Assembly (NCBI GenBank): GCA_964540165.1
Contig: CAZILU010000044.1
Coordinates: forward strand, 1 to 22,832
Direction: 5' to 3'
From: Mariniphaga sp964540165
Lineage (GTDB): Bacteria > Bacteroidota > Bacteroidia > Bacteroidales > Prolixibacteraceae
DNA: 22,832 nucleotides
Part shown: piece after piece, positions 1 through 8,058 of the stretch
Numbering within the stretch: position 1 is the first letter of the stretch
How the letters are laid out: every line of letters begins with the position of its first letter
Notes under the pieces: model-generated
Databases searched by the model: none
Told to the model about the DNA's origin: nothing
Seen by the model: only the letters and a program-made list of their open reading frames with translations
Program-made: the position numbers and the translations under genes

Positions 1-51
1 ATTTTTAATTTTTAATTGTATTCGTTTGTGTCATAAATGTCATGCTCGTTT
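1..51. repeat. dispersed AT-rich intergenic repeat, copy A
   Basis: Positions 7-33 are identical over 27 nt to 2138-2164. After a short diverged stretch the similarity resumes with the shared core GTCATGCTCGTTT. Both copies are in the same orientation and lie outside genes, on either side of the two-gene segment 261-1978. Copy A starts at the window edge, so its left boundary is unknown. The rest of 52-260 is AT-rich and shows no gene, RNA or clear TAnnTTTG promoter. Confidence 0.6.
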
Positions 52-260
52 CATCCTTCTCTGCATGGGGTAAAAATAACGAAAAGCAGACAATTTTTTC
101 CAAGCACGGCGGTCATTTACGGATCAACGAGGGATTGGAAAGATTTTTCAGCCTATATAATAAAAAAAACATACTGTTATTCACAATCGCATGTGTATAA
201 TTAAAAGTGCGAACAATGCCTCTCCGCATCAAAAAAAATTAACTTCGCATAACTTAAAAA

Positions 261-1010
261 ATGATAAAAATGCCATATCGTCGTTTGCCCACTACGGATA
301 AAGCAAGGCTTCGGGCCCTGGAAGCTGCTCTAAAGATGACTGAAGAAAATAGTTCTGAGCAACTGGCTTTCTCAAAAAAAACGTTGTTGGAACTAATGGA
401 AATAAAATCGCGGTTTGAAAACCATCTTAGGCACCACGAATTGGATTTAAAAATTGAGTCGGAAAAAAACGTTAAATATAAAGCAGCCTTTGAAAAGGCA
501 AAATTGTATATCTCCCATTTTATTCAGGTTCTTTTTATGAATATTGAAAGAGAAGAACTTAAAGAAGAAGTTTTAACATTCTATCAGCTGGATGGTACAG
601 ACAAAAAGCTTCCTTCCCTTAATACAGAACAGGAAGTTTTGGATTGGGGTAAAAAAATCATCGCAGGAGAGCAGAAACGAATGGAGCGCGGGGGCAGTCC
701 GATCTATAACCCATCCATTGCACTGGTTCGGGTTAATGTGGAAGATTTTAACGAAACCGCTGTTTTCCAATCCAATCTCAAAAGAAATTCCTTGCGCTCA
801 TTTGAAAAAATTCAAAAACTAAGAAAAGATACCAACGAGTTCATCAGTCGCCTGTGGAATGAGATTGAAGAGGATGACAAAGAGCTGACGCCCTCCCAAA
901 AAAGGCAACGTTCCGAAGAATACGGAGTCGTTTATGTTTTTCGAAGAAATGAGAAAAAGAAATTAAAAACCAGGGGAATGCAAATCGATCTGTTATTTGA
1001 TTTTAATTGA
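261..1010 (+). CDS. uncharacterised charged helical protein
   Basis: I do not recognise a characterised domain. The 249-residue product is lysine- and glutamate-rich and probably mostly helical. It has no signal peptide or membrane segment, so it is likely cytoplasmic. Residues 40-110 look like a long amphipathic helix. The more conserved-looking part is the C-terminal end around residues 222-249, with YGVVYVFRRNEKKK. An in-frame ATG at 270 (MPYRRLPTTDKARLRAL) may be the real start; from memory, Bacteroidota hypothetical proteins of this type begin with a similar MPYRRLP string. The reading frame is clearly coding. The gene is monocistronic here and converges with the TIM-barrel gene. Its last codons form the left arm of a perfect hairpin. 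Function unknown. Confidence 0.75.
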   Translation: MIKMPYRRLPTTDKARLRALEAALKMTEENSSEQLAFSKKTLLELMEIKSRFENHLRHHELDLKIESEKNVKYKAAFEKAKLYISHFIQVLFMNIEREELKEEVLTFYQLDGTDKKLPSLNTEQEVLDWGKKIIAGEQKRMERGGSPIYNPSIALVRVNVEDFNETAVFQSNLKRNSLRSFEKIQKLRKDTNEFISRLWNEIEEDDKELTPSQKRQRSEEYGVVYVFRRNEKKKLKTRGMQIDLLFDFN

Positions 1011-1027
1011 TATCAAATAACAGATCG
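986..1027. terminator. perfect 16-bp hairpin between convergent genes
   Basis: CGATCTGTTATTTGAT at 986-1001 is exactly complementary to ATCAAATAACAGATCG at 1012-1027, with a 10-nt loop at 1002-1011. The TGA stop of the upstream gene (1008-1010) lies in the loop, so the left arm is coding. The convergent minus-strand gene ends at 1070. There is no long T tract directly after either arm. Bidirectional termination or 3'-end protection of the mRNA is inferred. Confidence 0.65.
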
Positions 1028-1069
1028 TTGCAAACAAATTCAATTTTATAATTATTAAAACAGTTGGAG

Positions 1070-1978
1070 TTATGAAATATACCCCCAGCCTTTCATAATT
1101 TCATAATTCATTTTCATGCAATCGAGTGGCGTTCTGCCCTGATATGCCTCCTGTTCGATAATAAAAAGCCGGGATCCCATATCCCGGGCAAGATCGGTTA
1201 CCTCCTTTGAATCAATCAACCCTTCACCCAAAACAGTACTTTCAAATCCCTTTGCCGAATCAACCTTGATCATGTCTTTAACATGAATGTTGTCATAACG
1301 ACCTGGATACTTGCTTAAAACATCTTTTGCCAAGGCACCGGCAATGTACATATTCCCCATGTCAAGCTGAAGAACAACCTTATCTGGATCTGTATTCTGC
1401 ATAATCAGATCGAACAACATCTCTCCATTTAGCGATTCACTGAATTCAAAATCGTGATTATGATACCCAAACCGCATCCCAGACTGCTTACACAACTCGC
1501 CACAACGATTAAAAACCTCAACAAATGAGACAAACTTATCGTAATCTTTTCGGATACCTCCTTCCAACGATGGACTTATAACGTACTCCTGCCCCATATA
1601 AGCCGCATCTTCCACCAACTTCTTCCACTCATCGGTAAAATCCTTCGTTGAATCATCCCAATGACTTCCTCGCAATACGGTATGACCCGATGGCATCTTC
1701 AACCCCAGATCATCAAGTACCTTACGAAATTCCGAAGCACTCCAGCCATAAAATTTCTGATCCACATAATTGGCATGTTCCACATGAGTATAACCCATCT
1801 CTGCCAATTGTGTCAATGTCCCCAAAGGATCGCGGCGCATGTCGTCTCTGACACTGTATAACTGCAACGCGGTAACGATCGACCTTTTCCTTCCCTGACA
1901 TGCTAAACCCGGCATCAGAGCCATTCCGGTCAGCGCAATACTCCCAGCCTTTAAAAAATTTCGTCTTGTTGTTTTCAT
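1070..1978 (-). CDS. Tat-exported sugar phosphate isomerase/epimerase-like TIM-barrel protein
   Basis: This 302-residue protein belongs to the xylose isomerase-like TIM barrel family (AP endonuclease 2 fold), whose members isomerise, epimerise or dehydrate sugars with a divalent metal. Residues 5-10 (RRNFLK) are a twin-arginine motif, followed by a hydrophobic stretch and Cys27 in GLAC, a weak lipobox. The mature protein is therefore probably periplasmic and perhaps membrane-anchored. Candidate metal and catalytic positions are His173 and His175 in YHNHDFEF, Asp206 in QLDMGN, His232 in IHVKD, and Glu275/Glu277 near the C terminus. The true substrate cannot be told from sequence. Bacteroidota often encode such proteins near Gfo/Idh/MocA oxidoreductases; one lies at 20762 here, but not in the same operon. 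Confidence 0.85.
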   Translation of the reverse strand: MKTTRRNFLKAGSIALTGMALMPGLACQGRKRSIVTALQLYSVRDDMRRDPLGTLTQLAEMGYTHVEHANYVDQKFYGWSASEFRKVLDDLGLKMPSGHTVLRGSHWDDSTKDFTDEWKKLVEDAAYMGQEYVISPSLEGGIRKDYDKFVSFVEVFNRCGELCKQSGMRFGYHNHDFEFSESLNGEMLFDLIMQNTDPDKVVLQLDMGNMYIAGALAKDVLSKYPGRYDNIHVKDMIKVDSAKGFESTVLGEGLIDSKEVTDLARDMGSRLFIIEQEAYQGRTPLDCMKMNYEIMKGWGYIS

Positions 1979-2050
1979 AATTAAATTTTCAGTTCGTGTA
2001 TCTCATCTCTATTAAATGGCCCGATGGTTGTACCGGGTGGTGTTAATTCG

Positions 2051-2083
2051 CTTCTACAGATATGGAACCTCCTCCGAAGGTTC
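2051..2083. repeat. CTACAGATAT-hairpin motif, possible short dispersed palindromic element
   Basis: TTCTACAGATAT is followed by GAACCT (2065-2070), a 7-nt loop, and AGGTTC (2078-2083), a 6-bp stem. The arrangement (a CTACAGATAT-like lead, then a C/G-rich hairpin) resembles short intergenic repeats common in Bacteroidota genomes. That comparison is from memory. Only one copy is seen in this window. Confidence 0.35.
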
Positions 2084-2137
2084 ATTCACGCAATTTCGCA
2101 TCTCCGCTGGTTCTTCCATTTTTCATTTTTAATTTCC

Positions 2138-2184
2138 AATTTTTAATTGTATTCGTTTGTGTCAAAATTCGTCATGCTCGTTTT
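2138..2184. repeat. dispersed AT-rich intergenic repeat, copy B
   Basis: Shares 27 identical nt with 7-33, then GTCATGCTCGTTT with small differences in between. Same orientation as copy A. A much weaker resemblance in the opposite orientation, 16 of 17 nt, is seen at 17914-17930. This is probably an intergenic repeat family rather than a transposon end, since no terminal inverted repeats or transposase are visible. Confidence 0.6.
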
Positions 2185-2766
2185 ATGTAATTTTAACTTT
2201 CGGTGTGTTGCACTCATTCCTGACCATAGACTTCTCCGGATTATTATACTTCTTGTTTTAATAAAAAGAGCTTCACAATAAAATTGACATCCAAATTCGA
2301 TCAATATCATTTTAAAACCAAGGCTAAATCTACAACTTTTTATACAAAAAATTTTAAAAAATTTTTCACTAAAAACTACGTTCTTTTGAAAATCAGAAGC
2401 AACGTTAAGCCAATATTAAAAGACAGAAAAGTCTGATTCAATTCAAAATTCAATTAAATAATTCCTTCAAACAGGCATAAACTTAAAATAACAAACAATT
2501 GGTTATATGTAGATTACAACCCAAACACAAAAAAGATCTTAAAAACAGTTTTCCAAAAACAATTAAAAAATTAAAAAAACATAAAAACATATTGTGCGAC
2601 ATAAAACATACAATTACACCTGTTTTTCTTCCATAGAATTAAAATCTTGTTAGTAAATTTACGATTTTCCGAAAAATAAGCGTTACTTCAGATTTTAGAG
2701 CAGTTACAACTTTGAAATACAAATAAAAAAGGAACAGAAAAAGCAGAATTATAATAACAGACATAT

Positions 2767-3381
2767 ATGAATTCGAAAATTCAACAATTAACTGAGACCA
2801 TTTATAACGAAGGCATTCAAAAAGCCAGGGAGGAGGCCGATACGATTCTGGATGATGCAAAAAAGAGAGCTTCCTCCATTGAGAAGGAGGCTCGAAGGGA
2901 GGCAGATAAAGTTATGGCTAATGCTCAAAGTAAAGCCATGGAGTTAAAAAAGCAGGTTGACTCAGAAATTAAAATGACCTTTGGACAGGCAGTGTCGGCC
3001 CTAAAGCAAGAGATCACTTCCCTCATTTCAATGAAAGTAATAGAGCCATCGGTCGATGAACTATTTGCCAATCAGGCCTATCTTCAACAGTTGATAACGG
3101 AGGTAGTAAGGGGCTGGTCAAAAACGGAAAGTACTGATTTTCAAGTTATTTTATCAGAACAACAACGAACTCAAATGGAGCAGTACTTTAAAAATAACCT
3201 GGCCAGCGAGCTTAATCAGGGAATGAAGGTATCGTTCACTCAAAAAATCAAATCCGGTTTTAAGATCGGTCCTGCCGATGGAAGTTACCAGATCAGTTTT
3301 ACCGATGAAGATTTCATCAACTTTCTGAAGGGATACCTGCGCCCCAAAACCAGCCAACTGCTTTTTGAAGAGAGCCAATGA
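2767..3381 (+). CDS. ntpE: V-type ATPase subunit E (peripheral stalk)
   Basis: The first gene of the V-ATPase operon encodes a 204-residue protein of normal length for subunit E. Residues 1-75 form a charged, alanine-rich helix with repeated glutamate/lysine heptads. This is the stalk coiled coil that normally pairs with subunit G/H and ties the A3B3 head to subunit I. The C-terminal half is the globular head-binding domain. No gene for the usual G/H partner is present in this operon. The stop codon overlaps the start of the next gene (ATGA, 3378-3381), indicating translational coupling. Assignment rests on the coiled-coil N terminus, length and position directly upstream of DUF2764 and subunit A. 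Confidence 0.88.
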   Translation: MNSKIQQLTETIYNEGIQKAREEADTILDDAKKRASSIEKEARREADKVMANAQSKAMELKKQVDSEIKMTFGQAVSALKQEITSLISMKVIEPSVDELFANQAYLQQLITEVVRGWSKTESTDFQVILSEQQRTQMEQYFKNNLASELNQGMKVSFTQKIKSGFKIGPADGSYQISFTDEDFINFLKGYLRPKTSQLLFEESQ

Positions 3382-4244
3382 GAAACAAAAACTATTACAG
3401 CCTGGTTGCCGGCCTGCCCGACCTGACACCGGATGATAAAAAAATTGAGTTGTCATCGGTCAGGTTGCGCGATTACCTGCAGGAAGAGTTAGACTCATCC
3501 GATTATAAATGGGTTCAGCTTTTCTTTCTGCCAGGCGATCATGAAAACCTGTTAAACCTTCTTTTTGAAAATCAATTTCAATGGAATGAGCTTGGGAACT
3601 TTCCCCGCGAATTACTGGAGCGTTTTGTCGACAAAAAACAGACTGAATTAACAGACACCTCCGATTTTCCACCATATTTCATTGAAATCATTGAAAATTA
3701 CCACCAGGATGAAGAGGCATACTCCAAAGCCTCAGCCAACAGGTTCCTCACAGAAAAATGGCATGAGTTACTGAATCATACAGGCAATGATTTTATCGCT
3801 GAATTTGGAACTTACAAAAAAAACAGATCCAATATTATGTTGGCCCTGAACGGGCGGAAACACAATATACCCTTCGATGAGGCACTAATTGGAGATGATG
3901 ATATTACGTATGCCTTGAAGAGAAGCAGGACAAGAGATTTTGGTCTGGCAAATGAGGTTGGAGATATCGAGCAGATGGTTCAGATTTTTGAAATTGAGAA
4001 TCTGTTAGAACGGGAGTTGAGGCTCGACAACCTGACCTGGCAGTTCATCGATGAATCAACCTTTTTCAACTACTTCACCATTGAAAAGATTTTAGGCTTT
4101 CTTCTGAAACTCTTCATCGTTGAACGCTGGCACCAATTAGACAGCGACAAAGGCCAACTGGCATTCAAGCAATTACTGGAAGCATTACAAACACATTTTG
4201 AATTTCCTGAAGAATTCGCAATAACATATGGAAAAAGAAAATAG
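3378..4244 (+). CDS. DUF2764 family protein of the V-ATPase operon
   Basis: This 288-residue soluble protein sits between subunits E and A, the position occupied by DUF2764 proteins in Bacteroidota and spirochaete V-ATPase operons. It overlaps ntpE by 4 nt and ntpA by 17 nt, so it is almost certainly co-translated with them. Its biochemical role is not established to my knowledge. The predicted fold is helical. Two stretches recall the rotor-collar subunit C/d: NRSNIMLALNGRK around residue 150, and FTIEKILGFLLKLFIVERW near residue 240. As no separate subunit C gene exists here, DUF2764 may supply that collar function; this is inference. There is no signal peptide or membrane segment. Confidence 0.85.
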   Translation: MRNKNYYSLVAGLPDLTPDDKKIELSSVRLRDYLQEELDSSDYKWVQLFFLPGDHENLLNLLFENQFQWNELGNFPRELLERFVDKKQTELTDTSDFPPYFIEIIENYHQDEEAYSKASANRFLTEKWHELLNHTGNDFIAEFGTYKKNRSNIMLALNGRKHNIPFDEALIGDDDITYALKRSRTRDFGLANEVGDIEQMVQIFEIENLLERELRLDNLTWQFIDESTFFNYFTIEKILGFLLKLFIVERWHQLDSDKGQLAFKQLLEALQTHFEFPEEFAITYGKRK

Positions 4245-5994
4245 AACAAAAGGCAAGGTCGTTGGAATCGTATCCAACCTCGTGATGGTAGAGATTGAAG
4301 GGCCGGTTGCCCAAAATGAGATCTGTTTTATCAGTCTGGGGTCAGAACGGCTGATGGCTGAGGTGATCAAGGTGGTAGGCAGTATTGCCTATGTCCAGGT
4401 TTTTGAAAGCACTCGCGGTTTAATTCCCGGATCTGAGGCAGAATTTCAGGGGCACATGCTGGAGGTAACGCTGGGTCCGGGGATATTATCCAAAAACTAC
4501 GATGGTCTTCAGAACGATCTCGACAAAATGGATGGGATCTTTTTAAAGCGGGGAGAATACACCGATCCTCTCGACAGGGAAAAAGAATGGCACTTCAAAC
4601 CGTTAGTGAAGGCTGAAGATGAGGTAAAAGCAGGTGACTGGCTTGGTGAGGTTAACGAAAACGATCAGCCTCATAAAATCATGGTTCCCTTTAAAATGAA
4701 AGGCAACTATACGGTTAAAAAGATCGTCGGCGAAGGTCAATATACGGTTGATCATCAGGTTGCCGTCGTCCTTGACACAAACGGCACTGAAATACCGCTG
4801 ACCATGGTTCAGAGGTGGCCTGTGAAGATTGCCATCGGTGCGTATAAAGATAAACCCAGGCCTTTCAAACTGCTTGAAACGGGCGTACGATGTATGGATA
4901 CCCTTAATCCCATTACCGAAGGGGGTACCGGATTTATCCCCGGCCCTTTTGGCACCGGAAAAACCGTTTTGCAACATGCCATTTCCAAACAGGCCGAGGC
5001 TGATATTGTCATTATTGCTGCCTGTGGTGAACGTGCCAACGAAGTGGTTGAGATCTTTTCTGAGTTTCCCGAATTGGAAGATCCCCGCACCGGGAAAAAG
5101 CTGATCGAAAGAACCATTATTATTGCCAACACATCCAATATGCCCGTTGCCGCCCGCGAGGCATCGGTATATACAGCGATGACCATCGGTGAATATTACC
5201 GTGCAATGGGGCTCCGGGTACTTCTGATGGCCGACTCCACATCGCGATGGGCACAAGCTCTTCGCGAAATGTCAAACCGCCTCGAAGAGCTTCCCGGACC
5301 GGATGCATTTCCCATGGACCTTTCGGCCGTTATCTCGAACTTTTACTCACGCGCCGGATTTACCTATCTTAATAATGGAAAAACAGGATCGATTACCTTC
5401 ATAGGGACTGTTTCACCGGCCGGGGGAAACCTGAAAGAGCCGGTAACCGAAAGTACCAGAAAAGCTGCCCGTTGTTTCTATGGCCTCAGTCAGGCCCGGG
5501 CCGACAGTAAACGATACCCGGCCATCGATCCGATCGACAGCTACTCAAAATACCTTGAATATCCTGAAGTCCAGGAGAATCTGACAAAGAATGTGGGTGA
5601 CAACTGGCTATCGGAGGTGAACCGGGCCAAAGATATTCTGCTGCGCGGAAAAGAGGCAATGGAGCAGATCAATATCCTGGGTGACGACGGCGTTCCCATC
5701 GGCTTTCATGAAACTTTCTGGAAAGCAGAATTGATTGACTTTGTGATTTTACAGCAGGATGCATTTGATAAAATAGATGCATCAACACCCATGAAAAGAC
5801 AGCAATTTATGCTTTCAAAAGTGCTCGATGTTATCAACAACAACTATTCATTTAACCATTTTGAGGAGGTTGGGTCCTACTTTAAAGAGGTAATTAATGA
5901 GTTCAAACAGATGAACTACTCCGAGTTTCAATCGGAAAAATTCCTCGATCATGAGAAAACCCTGGATGAGTTGTTAAAAAGACAAGCCATTTAG
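4228..5994 (+). CDS. ntpA: V-type ATPase catalytic subunit A
   Basis: The 588-residue catalytic subunit hydrolyses or makes ATP in the A3B3 head on the cytoplasmic face. The Walker A loop GPFGTGKT is at residues 239-246. It is followed by AACGERANEVVEIF with the catalytic glutamate of GER, then VLLMADSTSRWAQALREMS, the Walker B and following helix. The non-homologous bulge domain that separates A from F-type beta subunits occupies roughly residues 110-200. Length matches the family. The start at 4228 lies inside the DUF2764 gene and is supported by the family-like N terminus (KGKVVGIVSNLVMVE). It is followed after 37 nt by ntpB. No key residue is missing. Confidence 0.97.
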   Translation: MEKENRTKGKVVGIVSNLVMVEIEGPVAQNEICFISLGSERLMAEVIKVVGSIAYVQVFESTRGLIPGSEAEFQGHMLEVTLGPGILSKNYDGLQNDLDKMDGIFLKRGEYTDPLDREKEWHFKPLVKAEDEVKAGDWLGEVNENDQPHKIMVPFKMKGNYTVKKIVGEGQYTVDHQVAVVLDTNGTEIPLTMVQRWPVKIAIGAYKDKPRPFKLLETGVRCMDTLNPITEGGTGFIPGPFGTGKTVLQHAISKQAEADIVIIAACGERANEVVEIFSEFPELEDPRTGKKLIERTIIIANTSNMPVAAREASVYTAMTIGEYYRAMGLRVLLMADSTSRWAQALREMSNRLEELPGPDAFPMDLSAVISNFYSRAGFTYLNNGKTGSITFIGTVSPAGGNLKEPVTESTRKAARCFYGLSQARADSKRYPAIDPIDSYSKYLEYPEVQENLTKNVGDNWLSEVNRAKDILLRGKEAMEQINILGDDGVPIGFHETFWKAELIDFVILQQDAFDKIDASTPMKRQQFMLSKVLDVINNNYSFNHFEEVGSYFKEVINEFKQMNYSEFQSEKFLDHEKTLDELLKRQAI

Positions 5995-6031
5995 AAAATT
6001 TGACCATTATTTATCCCGAAAAAAAAATACG

Positions 6032-7351
6032 ATGGAAAGCCAGGCATTTCAAAAGATATATACGAAACTGACAAACATTACAAAAGCTACGGTAACGCTT
6101 AAAGCCCGTGGCGTTGGTTATGACGAGATTGCCCGTGTTAATGGGAGGTTGGCTCAGGTGGTGAAAATTATTGGAGACGAGATCACTCTGCAGATATTTG
6201 AAGGAACCGAAGGTATTCCCACCAACTCAGAGGTTCGTTTTCTTGGAAGACCTCCCCAGTTAAAAGTAAGTGACGAGTTGGCCGGGCGCTTCTTCAATGC
6301 GTTCGGAGACCCCATCGATGGCGGGCCCGAAATTCAGGGAGAGATTCGCGATATTGGAAGCCCCTCAGTAAACCCGGTGCGAAGAGAACAACCCTCAAAC
6401 CTGATTGCCACCGGAATTGCCGGCATCGACCTGAATAACACCCTGGTATCGGGTCAGAAAATTCCATTCTTTGCCGATCCCGATCAGCCCTACAACCAGG
6501 TGATGGCCATGGTTGCCCTTCGCGCCAAAACCGATAAAATCATTTTGGGTGGCATGGGGCTAACCAATGACGACTACCTCTATTTTAAAAATGTTTTTGA
6601 CCAGGCCGGAGCATTAGACCGGATCGTCAGCTTTGTAAATACGACCGAGAATCCCCCGGTAGAAAGGCTTTTGGTACCCGATATGGCACTCACTGCCGCC
6701 GAATACTTCGCCGTTGACAAAAACGAGAGTGTTCTGGTTTTATTAACCGATATGACCCTCTTTGCCGATGCACTCAGCATCGTTTCAAACCGTATGGACC
6801 AGATTCCCTCAAAAGACAGCATGCCCGGATCTCTCTATTCCGATCTGGCCCGCATCTATGAAAAAGCCGTACAATTTCCCGATGGCGGCTCAATCACCAT
6901 CATCGCTGTAACAACCCTTTCGGGTGGTGACATTACCCACGCCATACCCGACAACACCGGATACATCACTGAAGGTCAATTATTTCTGCGACGAGACTCT
7001 GAAATCGGAAAAGTTATTGTTGACCCGTTCCGTTCACTTTCACGCCTGAAACAGCTGGTCATAGGGAAACAAACCCGCGAAGATCATCCGCAAGTGATGA
7101 ATTCTGCCATCAGACTCTATGCCGACGCTGCCAACGCAAAGACAAAACTGGAAAACGGATTCGATCTGACCGACTACGATGAGCGAACACTAAAATTTGC
7201 CAAAGAGTATTCAGAATCGATCCTGGCCATTGATGTCAACGTAGATACCAATACCATGCTCGACATCACCTGGGAGCTGTTTGGAAAGCATTTTAAAAGA
7301 GCCGAAGTAGCCATCAAAGAGAACCTGATGACTAAATACTGGAAAGAGTAA
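6032..7351 (+). CDS. ntpB: V-type ATPase subunit B (non-catalytic head subunit)
   Basis: This 439-residue protein is the regulatory partner of subunit A in the A3B3 hexamer. It has the family layout: an N-terminal beta barrel, then a nucleotide-binding-fold domain without a Walker A loop, where SGQKIPFFADP stands at the P-loop position. The conserved GGDITHAIPDNTGYITEGQ and SLSRLKQLVIG blocks follow; the arginine of SLSRL corresponds to the residue reaching into the A-subunit site. The start is preceded by an A-rich tract, typical for Bacteroidota. There are 37 nt to ntpA upstream and 46 nt to ntpD downstream. The gene is intact. Confidence 0.96.
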   Translation: MESQAFQKIYTKLTNITKATVTLKARGVGYDEIARVNGRLAQVVKIIGDEITLQIFEGTEGIPTNSEVRFLGRPPQLKVSDELAGRFFNAFGDPIDGGPEIQGEIRDIGSPSVNPVRREQPSNLIATGIAGIDLNNTLVSGQKIPFFADPDQPYNQVMAMVALRAKTDKIILGGMGLTNDDYLYFKNVFDQAGALDRIVSFVNTTENPPVERLLVPDMALTAAEYFAVDKNESVLVLLTDMTLFADALSIVSNRMDQIPSKDSMPGSLYSDLARIYEKAVQFPDGGSITIIAVTTLSGGDITHAIPDNTGYITEGQLFLRRDSEIGKVIVDPFRSLSRLKQLVIGKQTREDHPQVMNSAIRLYADAANAKTKLENGFDLTDYDERTLKFAKEYSESILAIDVNVDTNTMLDITWELFGKHFKRAEVAIKENLMTKYWKE

Positions 7352-7397
7352 GAAAAAAACGTTAATCAAATAAGTTAACCGTAATAAGCGAAATTTC

Positions 7398-8058
7398 GTG
7401 GCCATAAAATTTCAATATAATAAAACCGCACTGCAGGGACTGGATAAACAACTGAAGGTTCGTGAGAGGGCATTGCCCACCCTGAAAAATAAGGAGTCAG
7501 CATTGCGCGTAGAGGTGAAAAGAGCAAAAGATCAGGCAACAACTCTTGGAAACGCCTATTCAGACAAAATTAGCACCTATAAAAAAATGGCCCGTTTGCA
7601 GAGTGAACGGATGGGTGAATTAAGTGTGAATNNNNNNNNNNGCCCGTTTGTGGGGTGAGTTCGACCAAAGCCTGGTGCAAATCAAAGATGTTGAACTCTC
7701 TTCAAAAAAAATTGCCGGAGTCTTTACACCGGTGTTAGAGAAAATTCATTTTGAAACCAATACCGGAAACCTGTTCAATCAACCGGTATGGTTTCCGGAA
7801 GGAATGGCCATTGTTCAGAAACTGGCAGAAATTGCCATTGAAAGAGAGGTCTATCTGAAAAAAATGGAGTTGTTAGACTTTGCCAGGAAAAAAACCACTC
7901 AAAAAGTGAACCTTTATGAAAAGGTACAGATTCCTGGTTTTGAAGATGCCATAAGAAAAATCAAACGGTTCCTTGAAGACCAGGACAACCTGTCGAAGTC
8001 GGCGCAAAAAATTGTAAAAGACAGACAGGATAAACAGAGACAGGAGGTAGAGGCATGA
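7398..8058 (+). CDS. ntpD: V-type ATPase subunit D (central rotor stalk), interrupted by assembly gap
   Basis: Subunit D is the coiled-coil axle linking the A3B3 head to the membrane ring. The N-terminal part starts with GTG at 7398 (MAIKFQYNKTALQGLDKQLK) and reads to 7598 (MARL). The C-terminal part reads ARLWGEFDQSLVQIKDVEL from 7642 to the stop at 8058. Between them are 33 nt (7599-7631) and 10 N. The two halves are in different frames as written. Joining them at the shared 9-mer GCCCGTTTG (7590-7598 and 7642-7650), deleting 52 nt, restores one frame of 202 codons, the usual D length, and gives a family-like MARLWGEFD junction. The gene overlaps ntpI by ATGA. Whether it is intact in the organism depends on what fills the gap. 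Confidence 0.9.
7590..7650. repeat. 9-bp direct repeat bounding the gap in ntpD
   Basis: GCCCGTTTG occurs at 7590-7598 and again at 7642-7650, immediately after the N run. Only 33 sequenced nt follow the first copy before the Ns. Collapsing to a single copy restores the ntpD frame exactly. This is the pattern left by a target-site duplication around an inserted element, or by a misjoined contig end. Confidence 0.6.
7632..7641. other. assembly gap (10 N)
   Basis: Ten unknown bases inside ntpD. The two flanking reading frames are offset, so a literal 10-nt gap cannot keep the gene open; with the flanks as written the true length would have to be a multiple of three. Confidence 0.99.

Larger units (their letters stand above)
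1979..2766. other. AT-rich intergenic region upstream of the V-ATPase operon
   Basis: About 790 nt without a supportable gene. From left to right it holds the 5' flank of the minus-strand TIM-barrel gene, a small hairpin element around 2051-2083, repeat copy B at 2138-2184, and then a very A/T-rich stretch leading to ntpE. The V-ATPase promoter must lie near the right end. The closest match to the Bacteroidota -7 consensus is TAAATTTA at 2654-2661, one base off TAnnTTTG, and it is weak. A short hydrophobic open frame on the minus strand overlapping the ntpE start looks like a low-complexity artefact. Confidence 0.6.

Noticed and set aside
2639..2860. 73-residue hydrophobic minus-strand frame overlapping the ntpE start
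   Set aside because: Its hydrophobic stretch comes from reading A-rich DNA on the opposite strand as phenylalanine and leucine codons; it overlaps ntpE and has no family resemblance.
4603..5256. 217-residue open frame on the minus strand inside ntpA, plus other nested frames there
   Set aside because: It lies fully within a strongly conserved V-ATPase A gene, and its product has no domain character; it is a shadow of the real codon pattern.
7648..8058. Separate gene starting with TTG after the N run
   Set aside because: This is the C-terminal two thirds of ntpD; the apparent start is only the frame offset produced by the gap.
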